This document shows, piece after piece, positions 8,100-16,472 of a stretch of DNA of 64,000 nucleotides. Every line of letters starts with the position of its first letter. Position 1 is the stretch's first letter. The notes below the pieces were generated by a model that was not told the DNA's origin, did no database searches, and saw only the letters and a program-made list of their open reading frames with translations. A program made the translations under genes and the position numbers. This DNA is from an uncultured Bacteroidales bacterium (GTDB lineage: Bacteria; Bacteroidota; Bacteroidia; Bacteroidales; Paludibacteraceae): contig CAMHOY010000008.1 of the NCBI GenBank assembly GCA_946186915.1, positions 35,180 to 99,179 of the forward strand. Direction: 5' to 3'.

Positions 8100-10367
8100 A
8101 TGCGTTTTGTATGGACAACAATATTGCTGTTAAGCGCTATATCTTTGTATGTGAATGCGCAAACGACTGCTATCGTAGATGATAGAGTGATTTTTCATGA
8201 TGATTTTGGTGGTAATGACCCTAAAGACCCGCTTTTCTATACGGGGTCGACACCAAATATCGTAAATTACAGCAACTCTGGTGGGGAACATCTTCATCAA
8301 GGTGAATTTGTTATTACCAAAAAGGGATATGATGACAATGGCAAACTGCACTTGCAAGACGACTACACATATTTTGGAGATTTCTCGCGTGGATATTTTT
8401 TAGAAATATATGTAGATAATTCCCTTCAAGCGGAACCATTCTATCAGGTTAGGATTGATAATCTAGAAAAATACATCGGTCAGCCTATATCCATTTCGTA
8501 CTGTGTCGCGAATGTAAGATGCTTGGCTGCCTTACCGGAAGAAACAGCTGCAAATTCTCCTACGTATTGCCCTTCAATTTACACATCTGCATATAACGTA
8601 GACAATCAGGAGTTTATCCGTCAGATTGGAACAGCGCCTATCTCTATGGACGAAGTAATCAGTTGCGAAAAATCAGCAAGTTGGTTCCAGTATAGTGGAA
8701 CTATTAATCCTCTTCCACCAGGGATTTCGGCTATCGACCTATTATTTTATGGTCGTGACCAGCATTTGCGACCAGGAGAAAGAGTTTTCGCCATTGATGA
8801 TATTGATGTACGTTGGGCTGTTCCGCAGGTAACAGTTACTGGGTTGGACACTGTATGTGTTGGTACGAAAAACATATTTGCAGCACATTTTGAGAATCAC
8901 AACTACTTGCAAGAACCTATTGTATATCAATGGCTTTTTTCCTCTGACAGCCTTAATTGGGAGCCTGTGCCAGAGGGAGAAAAAACAGAATTGAAACTCA
9001 AAGCTCTACCGCATCATTCCGGCTGGTATAGAATGATGATTTCCGGAATGAATACAGATGGGACGAATCAGTTGCATTTAACGAGTGATCCGTTCAAGTT
9101 GTATGTAATAGAAGACTGTCCGCCCGTACAGTGTGCGGATGGCAAGTTGCTGTTCCGTGAGGATTTCGGAGGAGAGGGTTTGACCGTCAGCGATGTTACT
9201 GCGCATGAGGCCATTTATTCGACCACGATAGAGGATGTATGTGCCGGATCCGAACTCTCATTCTTCGCCCATGTATCAGCAGAAAGGTTGCTGTTCCGGT
9301 TGGTTAATCCGGATACGGGCGAAGAATTGGCGGCTTATGAGACGGGCGATCTGCCTTATGATGCTTCGCAGCCATCCTCTCAACAGCATCTTGTGGGCAT
9401 GAATTATACCGTGCCGGAAGGTGTAGAGCGGGTACAACTCACTATATACAACAACACTGCAAGCACGACAAATAATACGATCATTATTCACGATGTAGAG
9501 ATCCGGCTTTGTTTGGAGCCTGTGACTATAAACGCCGCGACTCCTGCTTGCCGCAAGAACGCTTTCACACTGGAAGCACAATATGACAACTATGGCATAT
9601 TGCATTCTCCCGAATATCAGTGGTCATACTCTTCTGATAATGTGTCATGGGAGATATTGGCTACCAGCAGCAACTCGGGCTACTCTATTCCGCAAGTACA
9701 CAAGTCCAGTGAGGGTTGGTATCGCGTTTCGGTAGCAGAAGCAGGTAACAGCAATAATCCGCATTGCAGGACAGAAAGCGAACCGTTCTTTCTTGTTACG
9801 CGATATTGTAACACAGCCGTCACGCAGTCGGTGGACACGGCCGTCTGTGACACGCTGCTCCCTCTCACATGGCGGGCGCACGAATGGTATGGCAAAGGGT
9901 CTTTCGTAGATACGCTTAAAGATATCGACGGCGACGACAGTGTACATCTGGTGCTTTCGCTGGATACGTTTAAATGCGAGCGATTATATCCGTTTGTTGT
10001 CAACAAATATAATTGGGTGCTGTTGTGCGATCAGGTGACATTAAGAAGGTTATTCGGCAATATGGTCATCGCCGGATACCAGTGGTATAAAGATGGCAAC
10101 CCAGTTCCCAGCGCAACAGAAGATGACTATTCCGAGCAAAACGAGCTCCATGGAAGTTACCAACTCGTAATAAGGTTGAGTGATGGATCGTATGTCTGGT
10201 CGACTATAGTAGAGATTCTCGACACGCCGGAGCCGGCTCCTGTCCGTGTGCAGATATATGACAGTCGCGGAATGCCCGTGCGCGAAAACCAAGTCACCTA
10301 CGGCATCTACCTCTATCGCTATGAGCAAGGCGGGCGCGTATGGACAGAGAAGAAACTGATTCAATGA
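8100..10367 (+). CDS. Large secreted multidomain protein (DFGG jelly-roll and Ig-like modules), T9SS-like tail
   Basis: 755 aa. Signal peptide MRFVWTTILLLSAISLYVNA. Two tandem modules each begin with a similar motif (IFHDDFGGN near residue 17-30; LLFREDFGG near 350) followed by a beta-sandwich and then an Ig-like unit with YQW...SSDS/NxxWE. A third Ig-like unit (YQWYKDGNPVP) precedes a tail with VRVQIYDSRGMPV and YGIYLYRYE...KLIQ, like type A T9SS sorting domains. Function unknown; probably a surface adhesin or matrix protein. Base composition shifts from AT-rich to GC-rich at about nt 9100, between the two modules, which hints at recombination. A TTG at 8079 lies in the promoter, so ATG 8100 is used. 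Confidence 0.7.
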   Translation: MRFVWTTILLLSAISLYVNAQTTAIVDDRVIFHDDFGGNDPKDPLFYTGSTPNIVNYSNSGGEHLHQGEFVITKKGYDDNGKLHLQDDYTYFGDFSRGYFLEIYVDNSLQAEPFYQVRIDNLEKYIGQPISISYCVANVRCLAALPEETAANSPTYCPSIYTSAYNVDNQEFIRQIGTAPISMDEVISCEKSASWFQYSGTINPLPPGISAIDLLFYGRDQHLRPGERVFAIDDIDVRWAVPQVTVTGLDTVCVGTKNIFAAHFENHNYLQEPIVYQWLFSSDSLNWEPVPEGEKTELKLKALPHHSGWYRMMISGMNTDGTNQLHLTSDPFKLYVIEDCPPVQCADGKLLFREDFGGEGLTVSDVTAHEAIYSTTIEDVCAGSELSFFAHVSAERLLFRLVNPDTGEELAAYETGDLPYDASQPSSQQHLVGMNYTVPEGVERVQLTIYNNTASTTNNTIIIHDVEIRLCLEPVTINAATPACRKNAFTLEAQYDNYGILHSPEYQWSYSSDNVSWEILATSSNSGYSIPQVHKSSEGWYRVSVAEAGNSNNPHCRTESEPFFLVTRYCNTAVTQSVDTAVCDTLLPLTWRAHEWYGKGSFVDTLKDIDGDDSVHLVLSLDTFKCERLYPFVVNKYNWVLLCDQVTLRRLFGNMVIAGYQWYKDGNPVPSATEDDYSEQNELHGSYQLVIRLSDGSYVWSTIVEILDTPEPAPVRVQIYDSRGMPVRENQVTYGIYLYRYEQGGRVWTEKKLIQ

Positions 10368-11269
10368 GGAAGAAACTCGTCATATTGTTCTTATGCCTGC
10401 CGTGGATAGCCAATGCCAAACATGTCTTTGAGATAGGTGTTCACGGCGGACTTGCCGGCTGGAGTGCCCAGACAGCGTATATCCGGCCGCAAGTGGACTT
10501 CCATGGCGGAGCCCAACTGCTCTATGCATACCATTCGCCTTATGTCATCGGTTTTCGGACAGGACTGACATTTGACAGCCACAATGCCTCATTCGGGCGC
10601 TCGAACTATGAGGATGGTTATTCAACGATCGATAGGGACAATCGCCCGATGGATATTGATTACACCATCGGCAACCTTCGTGAGCGCTATTCCTTTCTGT
10701 CCGTCGGAGTCCCGCTACAATTAGCGATATCAAGTAAGCGTTACTCCTTCTTTGCGGGAGTAAAAGCAGCCTTCCCTTTATCCGGCTCCTGGTACGAGAC
10801 GGCAGATAAAGCCGCACTATCCGTTTATTATCCCGATCAGGACAACCGTGTTTACGAGTCTTACCCTTTAGGTGCTTCACGGAATTTCCGCTTGGAGAAT
10901 AGCGGTCCGGAAAAGCTGCCTACGGTTCAATGGTGGCTCTCATTGGAATTTAACTACGCGATAAAACTGAGCGGTCCTTCAGCACGAATCCGTTCTTATA
11001 TTATCGTAGGCGTTTATGCGGATTATTGCATGACAAAAATGAAGTCTGCGGAGAGCCCGTCCCAAGGTCTCGTGATAAGGCTTACAGACACAAGGGACGG
11101 ACTTCCGTTACAACGCATCTTCACGCCTGTTCACGCAGCACACAGACAAGGGCAGAAACTGCTTGGTGATCACACCCTCTTTGATGTCGGCATCAAAGTG
11201 TCCTATGCCGTTTCTCCGCACGAATACGGCCGCTCTACTTCCCGCCGTTGTCGCTGCGAAAGGGAATGA
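10364..11269 (+). CDS. Outer-membrane beta-barrel protein
   Basis: 301 aa with a signal peptide (MRKKLVILFLCLPWIANA) and alternating amphipathic strands with Gly/aromatic residues, typical of a porin-like Bacteroidota outer-membrane barrel. The start overlaps the previous stop (ATGA), so it is translationally coupled to the 755-aa secreted protein, suggesting that the two products act together, for example cargo and anchor. The C-terminus (RSTSRRCRCERE) is unusually basic and Cys-containing for a barrel, so the true barrel end may be the VSYAVSPH strand just before it. No specific family was recognised. Confidence 0.65.
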   Translation: MRKKLVILFLCLPWIANAKHVFEIGVHGGLAGWSAQTAYIRPQVDFHGGAQLLYAYHSPYVIGFRTGLTFDSHNASFGRSNYEDGYSTIDRDNRPMDIDYTIGNLRERYSFLSVGVPLQLAISSKRYSFFAGVKAAFPLSGSWYETADKAALSVYYPDQDNRVYESYPLGASRNFRLENSGPEKLPTVQWWLSLEFNYAIKLSGPSARIRSYIIVGVYADYCMTKMKSAESPSQGLVIRLTDTRDGLPLQRIFTPVHAAHRQGQKLLGDHTLFDVGIKVSYAVSPHEYGRSTSRRCRCERE

Positions 11270-11320
11270 TAGTCATGAATCATAAAAATTCCGAAAAAAT
11301 CCCCAAAAATGGCATACAAA

Positions 11321-11352
11321 TTTGCGTATGTGCAATTTTTGTCGTACCTTTG
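11321..11352 (+). promoter_or_regulatory. Promoter of the 116-aa orphan gene
   Basis: TTTGCGTATG at 11321, 20-nt spacing, TACCTTTG at 11345-11352. The transcript would carry a leader of about 150 nt. Confidence 0.82.
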
Positions 11353-11377
11353 CGCCGTCATTTAGCTTATGGGGCCG

Positions 11378-11414
11378 ACAGTGAGCCGACGGTCAGCCGA
11401 CGGTCAAGGCTAAG
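11378..11414 (+). repeat. GAGCCGACGGTC direct repeats in a 5' leader
   Basis: Inside the ~150-nt leader of the 11511 gene a GC-rich stretch contains a tandem ~11-nt unit (AGCCGACGGTC twice, plus a partial unit). It is flanked by AT-rich DNA. It could be a protein-binding or translation-control site; no known riboswitch was recognised. Confidence 0.55.
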
Positions 11415-11510
11415 GTAAGGCTCCTGTAAAACCGAGAAAAGACCCAAAATCGCATAAAAATATACTATATTATATATTTATATATAATATACAATTTAAC
11501 ACACTTTTTT

Positions 11511-11861
11511 ATGGCAAAAATAGAAACTACATCCGCTATCAATCAGATTCATGGCAAAACAAATGGCAGAGACAGAGGCTATTTCTACATGCGTAACGGC
11601 AAACAATTTTATCGTGATCGTGATGAAACCTATCAACAAAATCAGTCTCCGCGACAGAAATGGAATTCTGCTGCCTTCGCTTACGCGAACAAAATCACGA
11701 ATGAACTCTTTTCTTCTTCGGAATCCGTAACTCAACTGAACGAAGAATACGAGGCCTCCAAACACATTGCTTCCAACGGAAAGGCGTATTCCACTCCTCG
11801 AGCATGGAAATTTAATTCTCTTCTCCACGAATATAAACTTGCTCATCCGTTTGTCAACTGA
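11511..11861 (+). CDS. Small conserved-looking cytoplasmic protein of unknown function
   Basis: 116 aa, no signal peptide, rich in Arg/Lys, Asn and aromatic residues. Visible pattern: SAINQIHGKTNGRDRGYFYM, then R-rich short strands and two helices, ending WKFNSLLHEYKLAHPFV. The N-terminal beta-hairpin followed by RQKWNSAAFAYA recalls a small Bacteroidota family (KISGKxGxxxFRTxxxGKTxV..SPxQ) that I know only as hypothetical proteins. It has its own promoter, a long leader and its own terminator, so it is a monocistronic unit between the accessory block and repeat copy 1. Function not assigned. Confidence 0.7.
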   Translation: MAKIETTSAINQIHGKTNGRDRGYFYMRNGKQFYRDRDETYQQNQSPRQKWNSAAFAYANKITNELFSSSESVTQLNEEYEASKHIASNGKAYSTPRAWKFNSLLHEYKLAHPFVN

Positions 11862-11862
11862 T

Positions 11863-11893
11863 GCAGGCACCCTTCGGGGTGTTCTTTTTTTTT
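11863..11893 (+). terminator. Rho-independent terminator of the 116-aa gene
   Basis: CACCC-TTCG-GGGTG hairpin (11868-11881) followed by a run of nine T residues. Confidence 0.9.
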
Positions 11894-11946
11894 ACTCACC
11901 CCAAATTTTTAATTTTTAATTTCTCTCCCCTTTAGGGGCCGGGGGC

Positions 11947-12432
11947 TCTCGTCTTTCCCTTCTGTCACATATTTGTGACGGCCTCTCCCCCCCCTTCAGG
12001 GGGTTAGATTTTGTTCATTGTGCCGGATGCTATCCGGCTTCCCCTCCCCGAGGGAGGGGTTAGGGGTAGGCTTTATTTTCGGTATTTTTGTAAGTCGTGC
12101 AACGACGCATTTTTGTAAGGCAGGGCGAGAACCAATAAACTTTATCTATGTTTATCGCCTTCGGCGGGAATGTACCTCCGTAGGAGGTGGAGAAGCCAAT
12201 TGACTTTTGGCTTCGAACGGAGGAAGTAGCGGGGAGCGTCACTCCGACCAGACCTATAAAGTTTACTTTTAAGTGCGCGGTGGGGCGCGGAACGCGGATA
12301 ACCTGTTAAGGCATATTCCCGGCGGAGGGGTTTATTTAGTTTTATTTACTTCCCTCGCCCGCCGCGTTTTTGATTTACTACTATTTTTATATGTTTTTGC
12401 GCGGCAGCGTGTTTTATATGTTTTTTTCGCTC
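11947..12432. repeat. Structured intergenic repeat, copy 1
   Basis: About 486 bp that matches, in inverted orientation, the DNA at 63213-63679. It has no credible ORF. It holds several perfect hairpins: GTCACA/TGTGAC, GCCGGAT/ATCCGGC, a GAGGGAGGGG palindrome, GTCGT/ACGAC, then the 130-bp core (12136-12265). This copy carries about 66 extra bases (12274-12339) absent from copy 2 and lacks the ~56-bp insert that copy 2 has in its G-rich palindrome. The end at 12432 is 7 bp before the -33 box of the next promoter. Not recognised as an insertion sequence; it could be a MITE/REP-like element or encode a structured RNA. Confidence 0.85.
12136..12265. repeat. 130-bp core of repeat copy 1 with closing stem
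   Basis: The core is bounded by a perfect 10-bp inverted repeat, TAAACTTTAT and ATAAAGTTTA. Inside are CGCC-TTC-GGCG, ACCTCC-GTA-GGAGGT, GAAGCCAA/TTGGCTTC and GGAG/CTCC stem-loops. It is identical to the core at 63317-63446 except for one base, in the loop of the ACCTCC hairpin. Confidence 0.8.
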
Positions 12433-12439
12433 AAAAAGA

Positions 12440-12471
12440 TTTGCACATATCAAAAAATTATACTAATTTTG
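12440..12471 (+). promoter_or_regulatory. Promoter of the DUF4251-like lipoprotein
   Basis: TTTGCACATAT at 12440, 20-nt spacing, TAATTTTG at 12464-12471, directly after the end of repeat copy 1. Confidence 0.8.
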
Positions 12472-12524
12472 CAAGCGAAATGGCACGTATAAAGCCTAAG
12501 ATCAATCATAAAAAAATCACAGGT

Positions 12525-13052
12525 ATGAAGAAAATTTTATGGATGATGGTTCTCGCGGTGGGGCTTATGTCATGCGGTGCAGCGAGACTTAGCCCGGAAG
12601 AGCGGGCGGCACGGAAAGCTGCTATTGAAGAAAATGCGAAGAAAGCCATTGCGGATCAGAACTTCCGCATCAACCTGACGATGGTCCGTCCTCTGTTTGG
12701 TCAGAACCTGACGGTTTCCGGTTACTGGATCAAAGTGGACACGACGCATGTACAATGCTACCTGCCTAAGATCTATCCGGATTATAACCCGCATTTTGAT
12801 GCGCCTGCGCCAGGAGAGAAATACAATGACATGCGTTTGGAGTTCACATCACCGATAGACGAATATCTATACACCTTCAATCCGGCGACCAATGTCGGGC
12901 TCATTACGTTTAAGACACTGTATGGCGGCGACGAGTACCGTTTCTATATCCAGATCGAGCACGTCGATGAGGCGCGTGTGCGTATCCTTCCGGGTGACCG
13001 GAACGAGGTGTCCTGCGAGGGAACGATTACGCCTATCGGCGAGAGGTGGTAA
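12525..13052 (+). CDS. DUF4251-like lipoprotein
   Basis: 175 aa. The start at 12525 gives a lipoprotein signal, MKKILWMMVLAVGLMSC, with the lipid-modified Cys at residue 17; an upstream in-frame ATG at 12480 would destroy this signal. The mature protein starts with a charged helix (LSPEERAARKAAIEENAKKA) and continues as a beta-rich domain (FRINLTMVRPLFGQNLTVSG, YIQIEHVDEARVRI) that matches the layout of Bacteroidales DUF4251 proteins as I know them. Family function is unknown. It is transcribed from a promoter next to repeat copy 1. Confidence 0.75.
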   Translation: MKKILWMMVLAVGLMSCGAARLSPEERAARKAAIEENAKKAIADQNFRINLTMVRPLFGQNLTVSGYWIKVDTTHVQCYLPKIYPDYNPHFDAPAPGEKYNDMRLEFTSPIDEYLYTFNPATNVGLITFKTLYGGDEYRFYIQIEHVDEARVRILPGDRNEVSCEGTITPIGERW

Positions 13053-13160
13053 GAGGTGGTTTATGCCCGTTTATGCCCTCCGTGTGCAAGCACCCGAGCG
13101 CATAATCGTACACGAAACAATAGAATAAATCTCTATTTCGCTAAAATTTAACGCTTTACC

Positions 13161-13192
13161 CTTGCGTATTTGCAATTTTTGTAGTACCTTTG
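13161..13192 (+). promoter_or_regulatory. Promoter of the CNNM/CBS gene (and smpB)
   Basis: CTTGCGTATT at 13161, 20-nt spacing, TACCTTTG at 13185-13192, 36 nt before the ATG at 13229. Confidence 0.82.
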
Positions 13193-13228
13193 CAGCCGAT
13201 TTGAAAAATAGGGCTTTGGGCTCGCTAT

Positions 13229-14362
13229 ATGGGATTACTTTTATTGTTTTTAATTGGCGCGTTGGCCATCAGTTTTTTGTGCTCCGTTCTGGAGTCGGTA
13301 CTGATGTCCACCTCCCTCAGTTATATTAATCTGCGTGAAGAGGAGGGTTATGCGCCTGCCAAGTTGATGAGCAGTTACAAGGAGGACACGAGTCGTCCTC
13401 TGGCTGCGATATTGTCTCTGAACACAATCGCCAACACGATCGGTGCCGCAGGTGTGGGTGCGCAAGCGACCCTTCTATTCGGCTCTAAATGGTTCGGCTT
13501 GGTATCCGCGCTGACCACCATCCTCATTCTTTTCTTCGGAGAGATCATCCCGAAAGTGATCGGCACGACCTACTGGCGCGAGTTGATGGGCATCACCGCG
13601 CGTATCATCCGTATTCTGATCTTCGTCCTTTATCCGCTTGTACTCCTTGTGGAATTCATCTCCCGCATGGTGCCGGACAACGAAGACGATCCGTCCGTGA
13701 GCCGCGAGGAAGTGCTGGCGATGGTGAATGTAGGCGAAGAAGAAGGCGTGGTGGATGAGGACGAGAACAAGATCTTCACCAACCTCATGCGTCTCGATTC
13801 GATCCATGCGTACGATGTGATGACGCCCCGCGTGGTGGCGAAGATAGCTCCGGAGAACATGACGCTGCGGGCGTATTACGACAACGACGAGTATGACCAT
13901 TTCTCGCGTATCCCGCTGTACAAGCCCGAGGCGCCGGAGTATATCACCGGCTATGTGCTGCGCAACGATGCCTTGGAGGAACTGACGGAGGACCATTTCC
14001 GCAAGACGCTCGGAGGCATCAAACGTCCGCTGCCTGCCTTTGACCAGGACCTGACGCTCGGTGTGATCTTCGACTCGATGCTTAAGCAGAAGAGCCAGAT
14101 TGCCCAGGTCATCGACGAATACGGCATGTTCGTGGGTATCCTGACGCTCGAAGATATCATCGAGACGATCTTCGGCCTGGAGATCATCGACGAGAACGAC
14201 ACAGTTATCGACATGCAGCAGTACGCGCGTGAGCGTTGGGAACAACGGCAGAAGAAGTACAGGAAAGTGGAAAAGCCTACCCCGACCCTTCCTGAAGGGA
14301 AGGAGAATGAGCATGAGGAAGAAGAGCGACATACAGATACTGAACAAAAAAGCGAAGTTTGA
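13229..14362 (+). CDS. CNNM (DUF21) membrane protein with CBS pair, hemolysin/CorC-like
   Basis: 377 aa. An N-terminal CNNM/DUF21 domain with about four hydrophobic segments (residues 1-150; GEIIPK motif) is followed by a cytoplasmic CBS pair (~190-330; DVMTPR and VIDEYG...[10 protein letters not shown]). Family members are implicated in Mg2+/divalent cation handling. The usual C-terminal CorC_HlyC domain is missing; instead there is a charged low-complexity tail. Part of that tail ([10 protein letters not shown]) is encoded by a REP-like palindrome. The last 50 nt overlap smpB in another frame. GldE, a Bacteroidota paralogue, was considered but there is no neighbouring gliding gene. Confidence 0.85.
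   Translation: MGLLLLFLIGALAISFLCSVLESVLMSTSLSYINLREEEGYAPAKLMSSYKEDTSRPLAAILSLNTIANTIGAAGVGAQATLLFGSKWFGLVSALTTILILFFGEIIPKVIGTTYWRELMGITARIIRILIFVLYPLVLLVEFISRMVPDNEDDPSVSREEVLAMVNVGEEEGVVDEDENKIFTNLMRLDSIHAYDVMTPRVVAKIAPENMTLRAYYDNDEYDHFSRIPLYKPEAPEYITGYVLRNDALEELTEDHFRKTLGGIKRPLPAFDQDLTLGVIFDSMLKQKSQIAQVIDEYGMFVGILTLEDIIETIFGLEIIDENDTVIDMQQYARERWEQRQKKYRKVEKPTPTLPEGKENEHEEEERHTDTEQKSEV
14273..14305 (-). repeat. REP-like G/C palindrome inside the CNNM gene tail
   Basis: On the minus strand this reads CTCCTTCCCTTCAGGAAGGG followed by GGGGTAGGCTT, the same pattern as at 12038 and 35922. It encodes the CNNM tail and provides the AGGAG ribosome binding site of smpB. Confidence 0.65.
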
Positions 14363-14780
14363 GTATATCATCCTCGACCGCTATACTGCCGGCATCCAGC
14401 TCTTCGGCACGGAGATCAAGTCAATCCGCGAAGGGAAGGCATCGCTGGTGGACAGTTATTGTGCGGTGGAGCATGGCGAGCTATATGTCAAGCAGATGCA
14501 TATCGCGGAGTACCGTTTCGGCAGTTATGCCAACCATGAGGTGCGTCGCGACCGCAAACTGCTGTTGCAGCGCCGCGAGATCAACAAGCTCGAGAAAGCC
14601 ACGAAGGACAACGGCAAGACCATCATTCCGCTGCGCCTGTTTATCAACGAGCGGGGGTTGGCGAAGATGGAGATCGCGTTGTGCCAGGGTAAGCATACCT
14701 ACGACAAGCGGCAGAGTCTGCGCGAGGCGGATGACAAACGCCAAATTGCGCAAGTTAAGAAACTTGCCCAATTTAGTTGA
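14313..14780 (+). CDS. smpB: SsrA-binding protein SmpB
   Basis: 155-aa tmRNA-binding protein needed for trans-translation rescue of stalled ribosomes. Typical motifs: [30 protein letters not shown], and the basic tail [18 protein letters not shown]. Start choice: ATG 14313 has AGGAG (14301-14305) at a 7-nt distance, while ATG 14307 is too close to it. The gene begins 50 nt inside the preceding CNNM gene, in a different frame, and its Shine-Dalgarno lies in a REP-like element. The tmRNA gene itself was not found in the window. Confidence 0.93.
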   Translation: MRKKSDIQILNKKAKFEYIILDRYTAGIQLFGTEIKSIREGKASLVDSYCAVEHGELYVKQMHIAEYRFGSYANHEVRRDRKLLLQRREINKLEKATKDNGKTIIPLRLFINERGLAKMEIALCQGKHTYDKRQSLREADDKRQIAQVKKLAQFS

Positions 14781-14829
14781 GGGTTGAGTGTTTAGAGTTT
14801 AGAGAAGTTGAATAGTTTAAAGTTTATAG
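14772..14829 (+). repeat. Period-7 microsatellite between smpB and gpmI
   Basis: Heptamers such as TTGAGGG, TTTAGAG and TTTAAAG fill the 53-nt spacer and reach into the last smpB codons. No promoter seen. Confidence 0.75.
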
Positions 14830-14833
14830 ATAT

Positions 14834-16369
14834 ATGAGTAAAGCATTATTGATGATTTTGGATGGCTGGGGAATCGGCAACAAGAGTAAAGCCGATGTTA
14901 TCTACTGCACCCCGACCCCGCACTGGGATGCGTTGTTAGCGACCTATCCGCACTCTCAGTTACAGGCGTGCGGCGAGAGCGTAGGTCTGCCCGACGGACA
15001 GATGGGTAACTCGGAAGTGGGACACCTCAATATCGGTGCCGGACGCGTGGTCTATCAGGATCTGGTGAAGATCAACCGTTCGATCCGCGACAACTCGATC
15101 ATGCAGAACGCCGAGATCGTAGCGGCTTACAAGGCAGCGCAGGCATCCGGCAAGAAGCTGCATATCATGGGTCTGTGCTCCAACGGCGGTGTACACTCGA
15201 GCCTGGATCACCTGTTTAAGTTGGTGGAGATCGCGAAGGAATACGGGGTAGCCGACAAGACTTTCGTGCATTGCTTCATGGACGGCCGTGACACGGATCC
15301 GCGCAGCGGCAAGGGCTTTATCGAGCAGTTGCAAGGTCTCTGCGACAAGACGGGTGCGCATATCGCATCTATCATCGGTCGTTTCTACGCGATGGACCGT
15401 GACAAACGCTGGGAGCGTATCAAAGTGGCATATGACCAACTCGTGCACGGCGAGGGCCGCAAAGAGACCGACATGGTGGCAGCAGTACAAGGTTGCTACG
15501 ACCGCCACACGGAGGAGCACAAAGACACCGATGAGTTCATGGAGCCGCTGGTGAATGCCAACTGCGACGGACGTATTGCGGAGGGCGATGTAGTCATCTT
15601 CTTCAACTACCGCAACGACCGCGCGAAAGAGATCACTATCGTGCTGACGCAGCAAGACATGCCGGAACAGGGTATGAAGACCATCAAGAACCTGCACTAC
15701 TGCTGCATGACGCCGTACGACTCGTCCTTCACGGGTCTGCATATCCTCTTCCCGAAAGAGAACGTGGAGAACACGCTGGGTGAGGTAGTGAGCAACTTAG
15801 GTCTGAAACAACTACGTATCGCCGAGACGGAGAAGTTCGCGCATGTGACGTTCTTCTTCAACGGCGGCCGCGAGGCGGAGTATCCGGGTGAGGAGCGTAT
15901 CTTGATCCCGAGTCCGAAGGTGCCGACATACGACATGAAACCCGAGATGAGTGCACCGGAAGTGACGGAAGCCCTCATCGCAGCGATCAAGACGCAGAAG
16001 TTCGATTATATCACGTTGAACTTCGCGAACGGCGACATGGTCGGTCATACGGGTGTGTATGAGGCCATCGAGAAAGCCGTGCGTTCGATAGACGACTGCT
16101 CGCACCGCGTGATAGAGGCCGCGCTTGAAAACGGCTATGAGATCATCCTGATTGCCGATCACGGCAACTGCGACAACGCCATCAATCCGGACGGCACGCC
16201 GAACACGGCGCACTCGCTGAACCCGGTTCCTTTCATATATATCTCCAAGGATCACAAGGACGCGCACGTGGAGAACGGTATTCTCGCCGACGTGGCTCCT
16301 TCGCTCTGTCATATCATGGGCATCGAGCAGCCGAAGGAGATGACGGGAAGGTGTTTAATCAAAGATTAA
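14834..16369 (+). CDS. gpmI: 2,3-bisphosphoglycerate-independent phosphoglycerate mutase
   Basis: 511 aa, the normal length. Interconverts 3- and 2-phosphoglycerate in glycolysis and gluconeogenesis using two Mn2+. Seen: metal ligand Asp10 in LMILDGWG, the phosphorylated Ser60 in [23 protein letters not shown], and the C-terminal [10 protein letters not shown] metal site. It is the only mutase in the window and is consistent with the gluconeogenic enzyme PckA at 28574. Codon use is GC-rich and regular, as in a highly expressed gene. The spacer on each side is a heptamer array. Confidence 0.97.
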   Translation: MSKALLMILDGWGIGNKSKADVIYCTPTPHWDALLATYPHSQLQACGESVGLPDGQMGNSEVGHLNIGAGRVVYQDLVKINRSIRDNSIMQNAEIVAAYKAAQASGKKLHIMGLCSNGGVHSSLDHLFKLVEIAKEYGVADKTFVHCFMDGRDTDPRSGKGFIEQLQGLCDKTGAHIASIIGRFYAMDRDKRWERIKVAYDQLVHGEGRKETDMVAAVQGCYDRHTEEHKDTDEFMEPLVNANCDGRIAEGDVVIFFNYRNDRAKEITIVLTQQDMPEQGMKTIKNLHYCCMTPYDSSFTGLHILFPKENVENTLGEVVSNLGLKQLRIAETEKFAHVTFFFNGGREAEYPGEERILIPSPKVPTYDMKPEMSAPEVTEALIAAIKTQKFDYITLNFANGDMVGHTGVYEAIEKAVRSIDDCSHRVIEAALENGYEIILIADHGNCDNAINPDGTPNTAHSLNPVPFIYISKDHKDAHVENGILADVAPSLCHIMGIEQPKEMTGRCLIKD

Positions 16370-16410
16370 AAAGTTTAGGGTTTAGAGTTTAGAGGTTAGA
16401 GGTTAGGGGA
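16365..16410 (+). repeat. Period-7 microsatellite after gpmI
   Basis: AAGTTTAGGGTTTAGAG-type heptamers, similar in form to telomere-like TTTAGGG units, between the gpmI stop and its terminator. Confidence 0.75.
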
Positions 16411-16420
16411 AAGAAAATGC

Positions 16421-16462
16421 AAAAAGAAAGCGACCTGCAATGATGCGGGTCGCTTCTTTTTT
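16421..16462. terminator. Bidirectional terminator between gpmI and the small lipoprotein gene
   Basis: AAGCGACC/GGTCGCTT stem with an 11-12-nt loop, A-run on the left and T-run on the right, so it can end transcripts from both convergent genes. Confidence 0.9.
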
Positions 16463-16472
16463 GAAGAGTTGA

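Noticed and set aside
12018..12203. 61-aa frame inside repeat copy 1
   Set aside because: It is not preserved in copy 2, where an insert breaks it, and it runs through hairpin stems.
11947..12432. Insertion sequence or integron
   Set aside because: No transposase or integrase frame, no clear target-site duplication, no terminal inverted repeats of IS type at the ends of the whole repeat.
13229..14362. Gliding protein GldE
   Set aside because: The protein is shorter, lacks the CorC_HlyC domain and has no gld neighbours, so only the general CNNM/CBS call is supported.
13475..14371. 298-aa open frame antisense to the CNNM gene
   Set aside because: His/Val/Asp-rich shadow translation; the CNNM frame has clear domains and a promoter.
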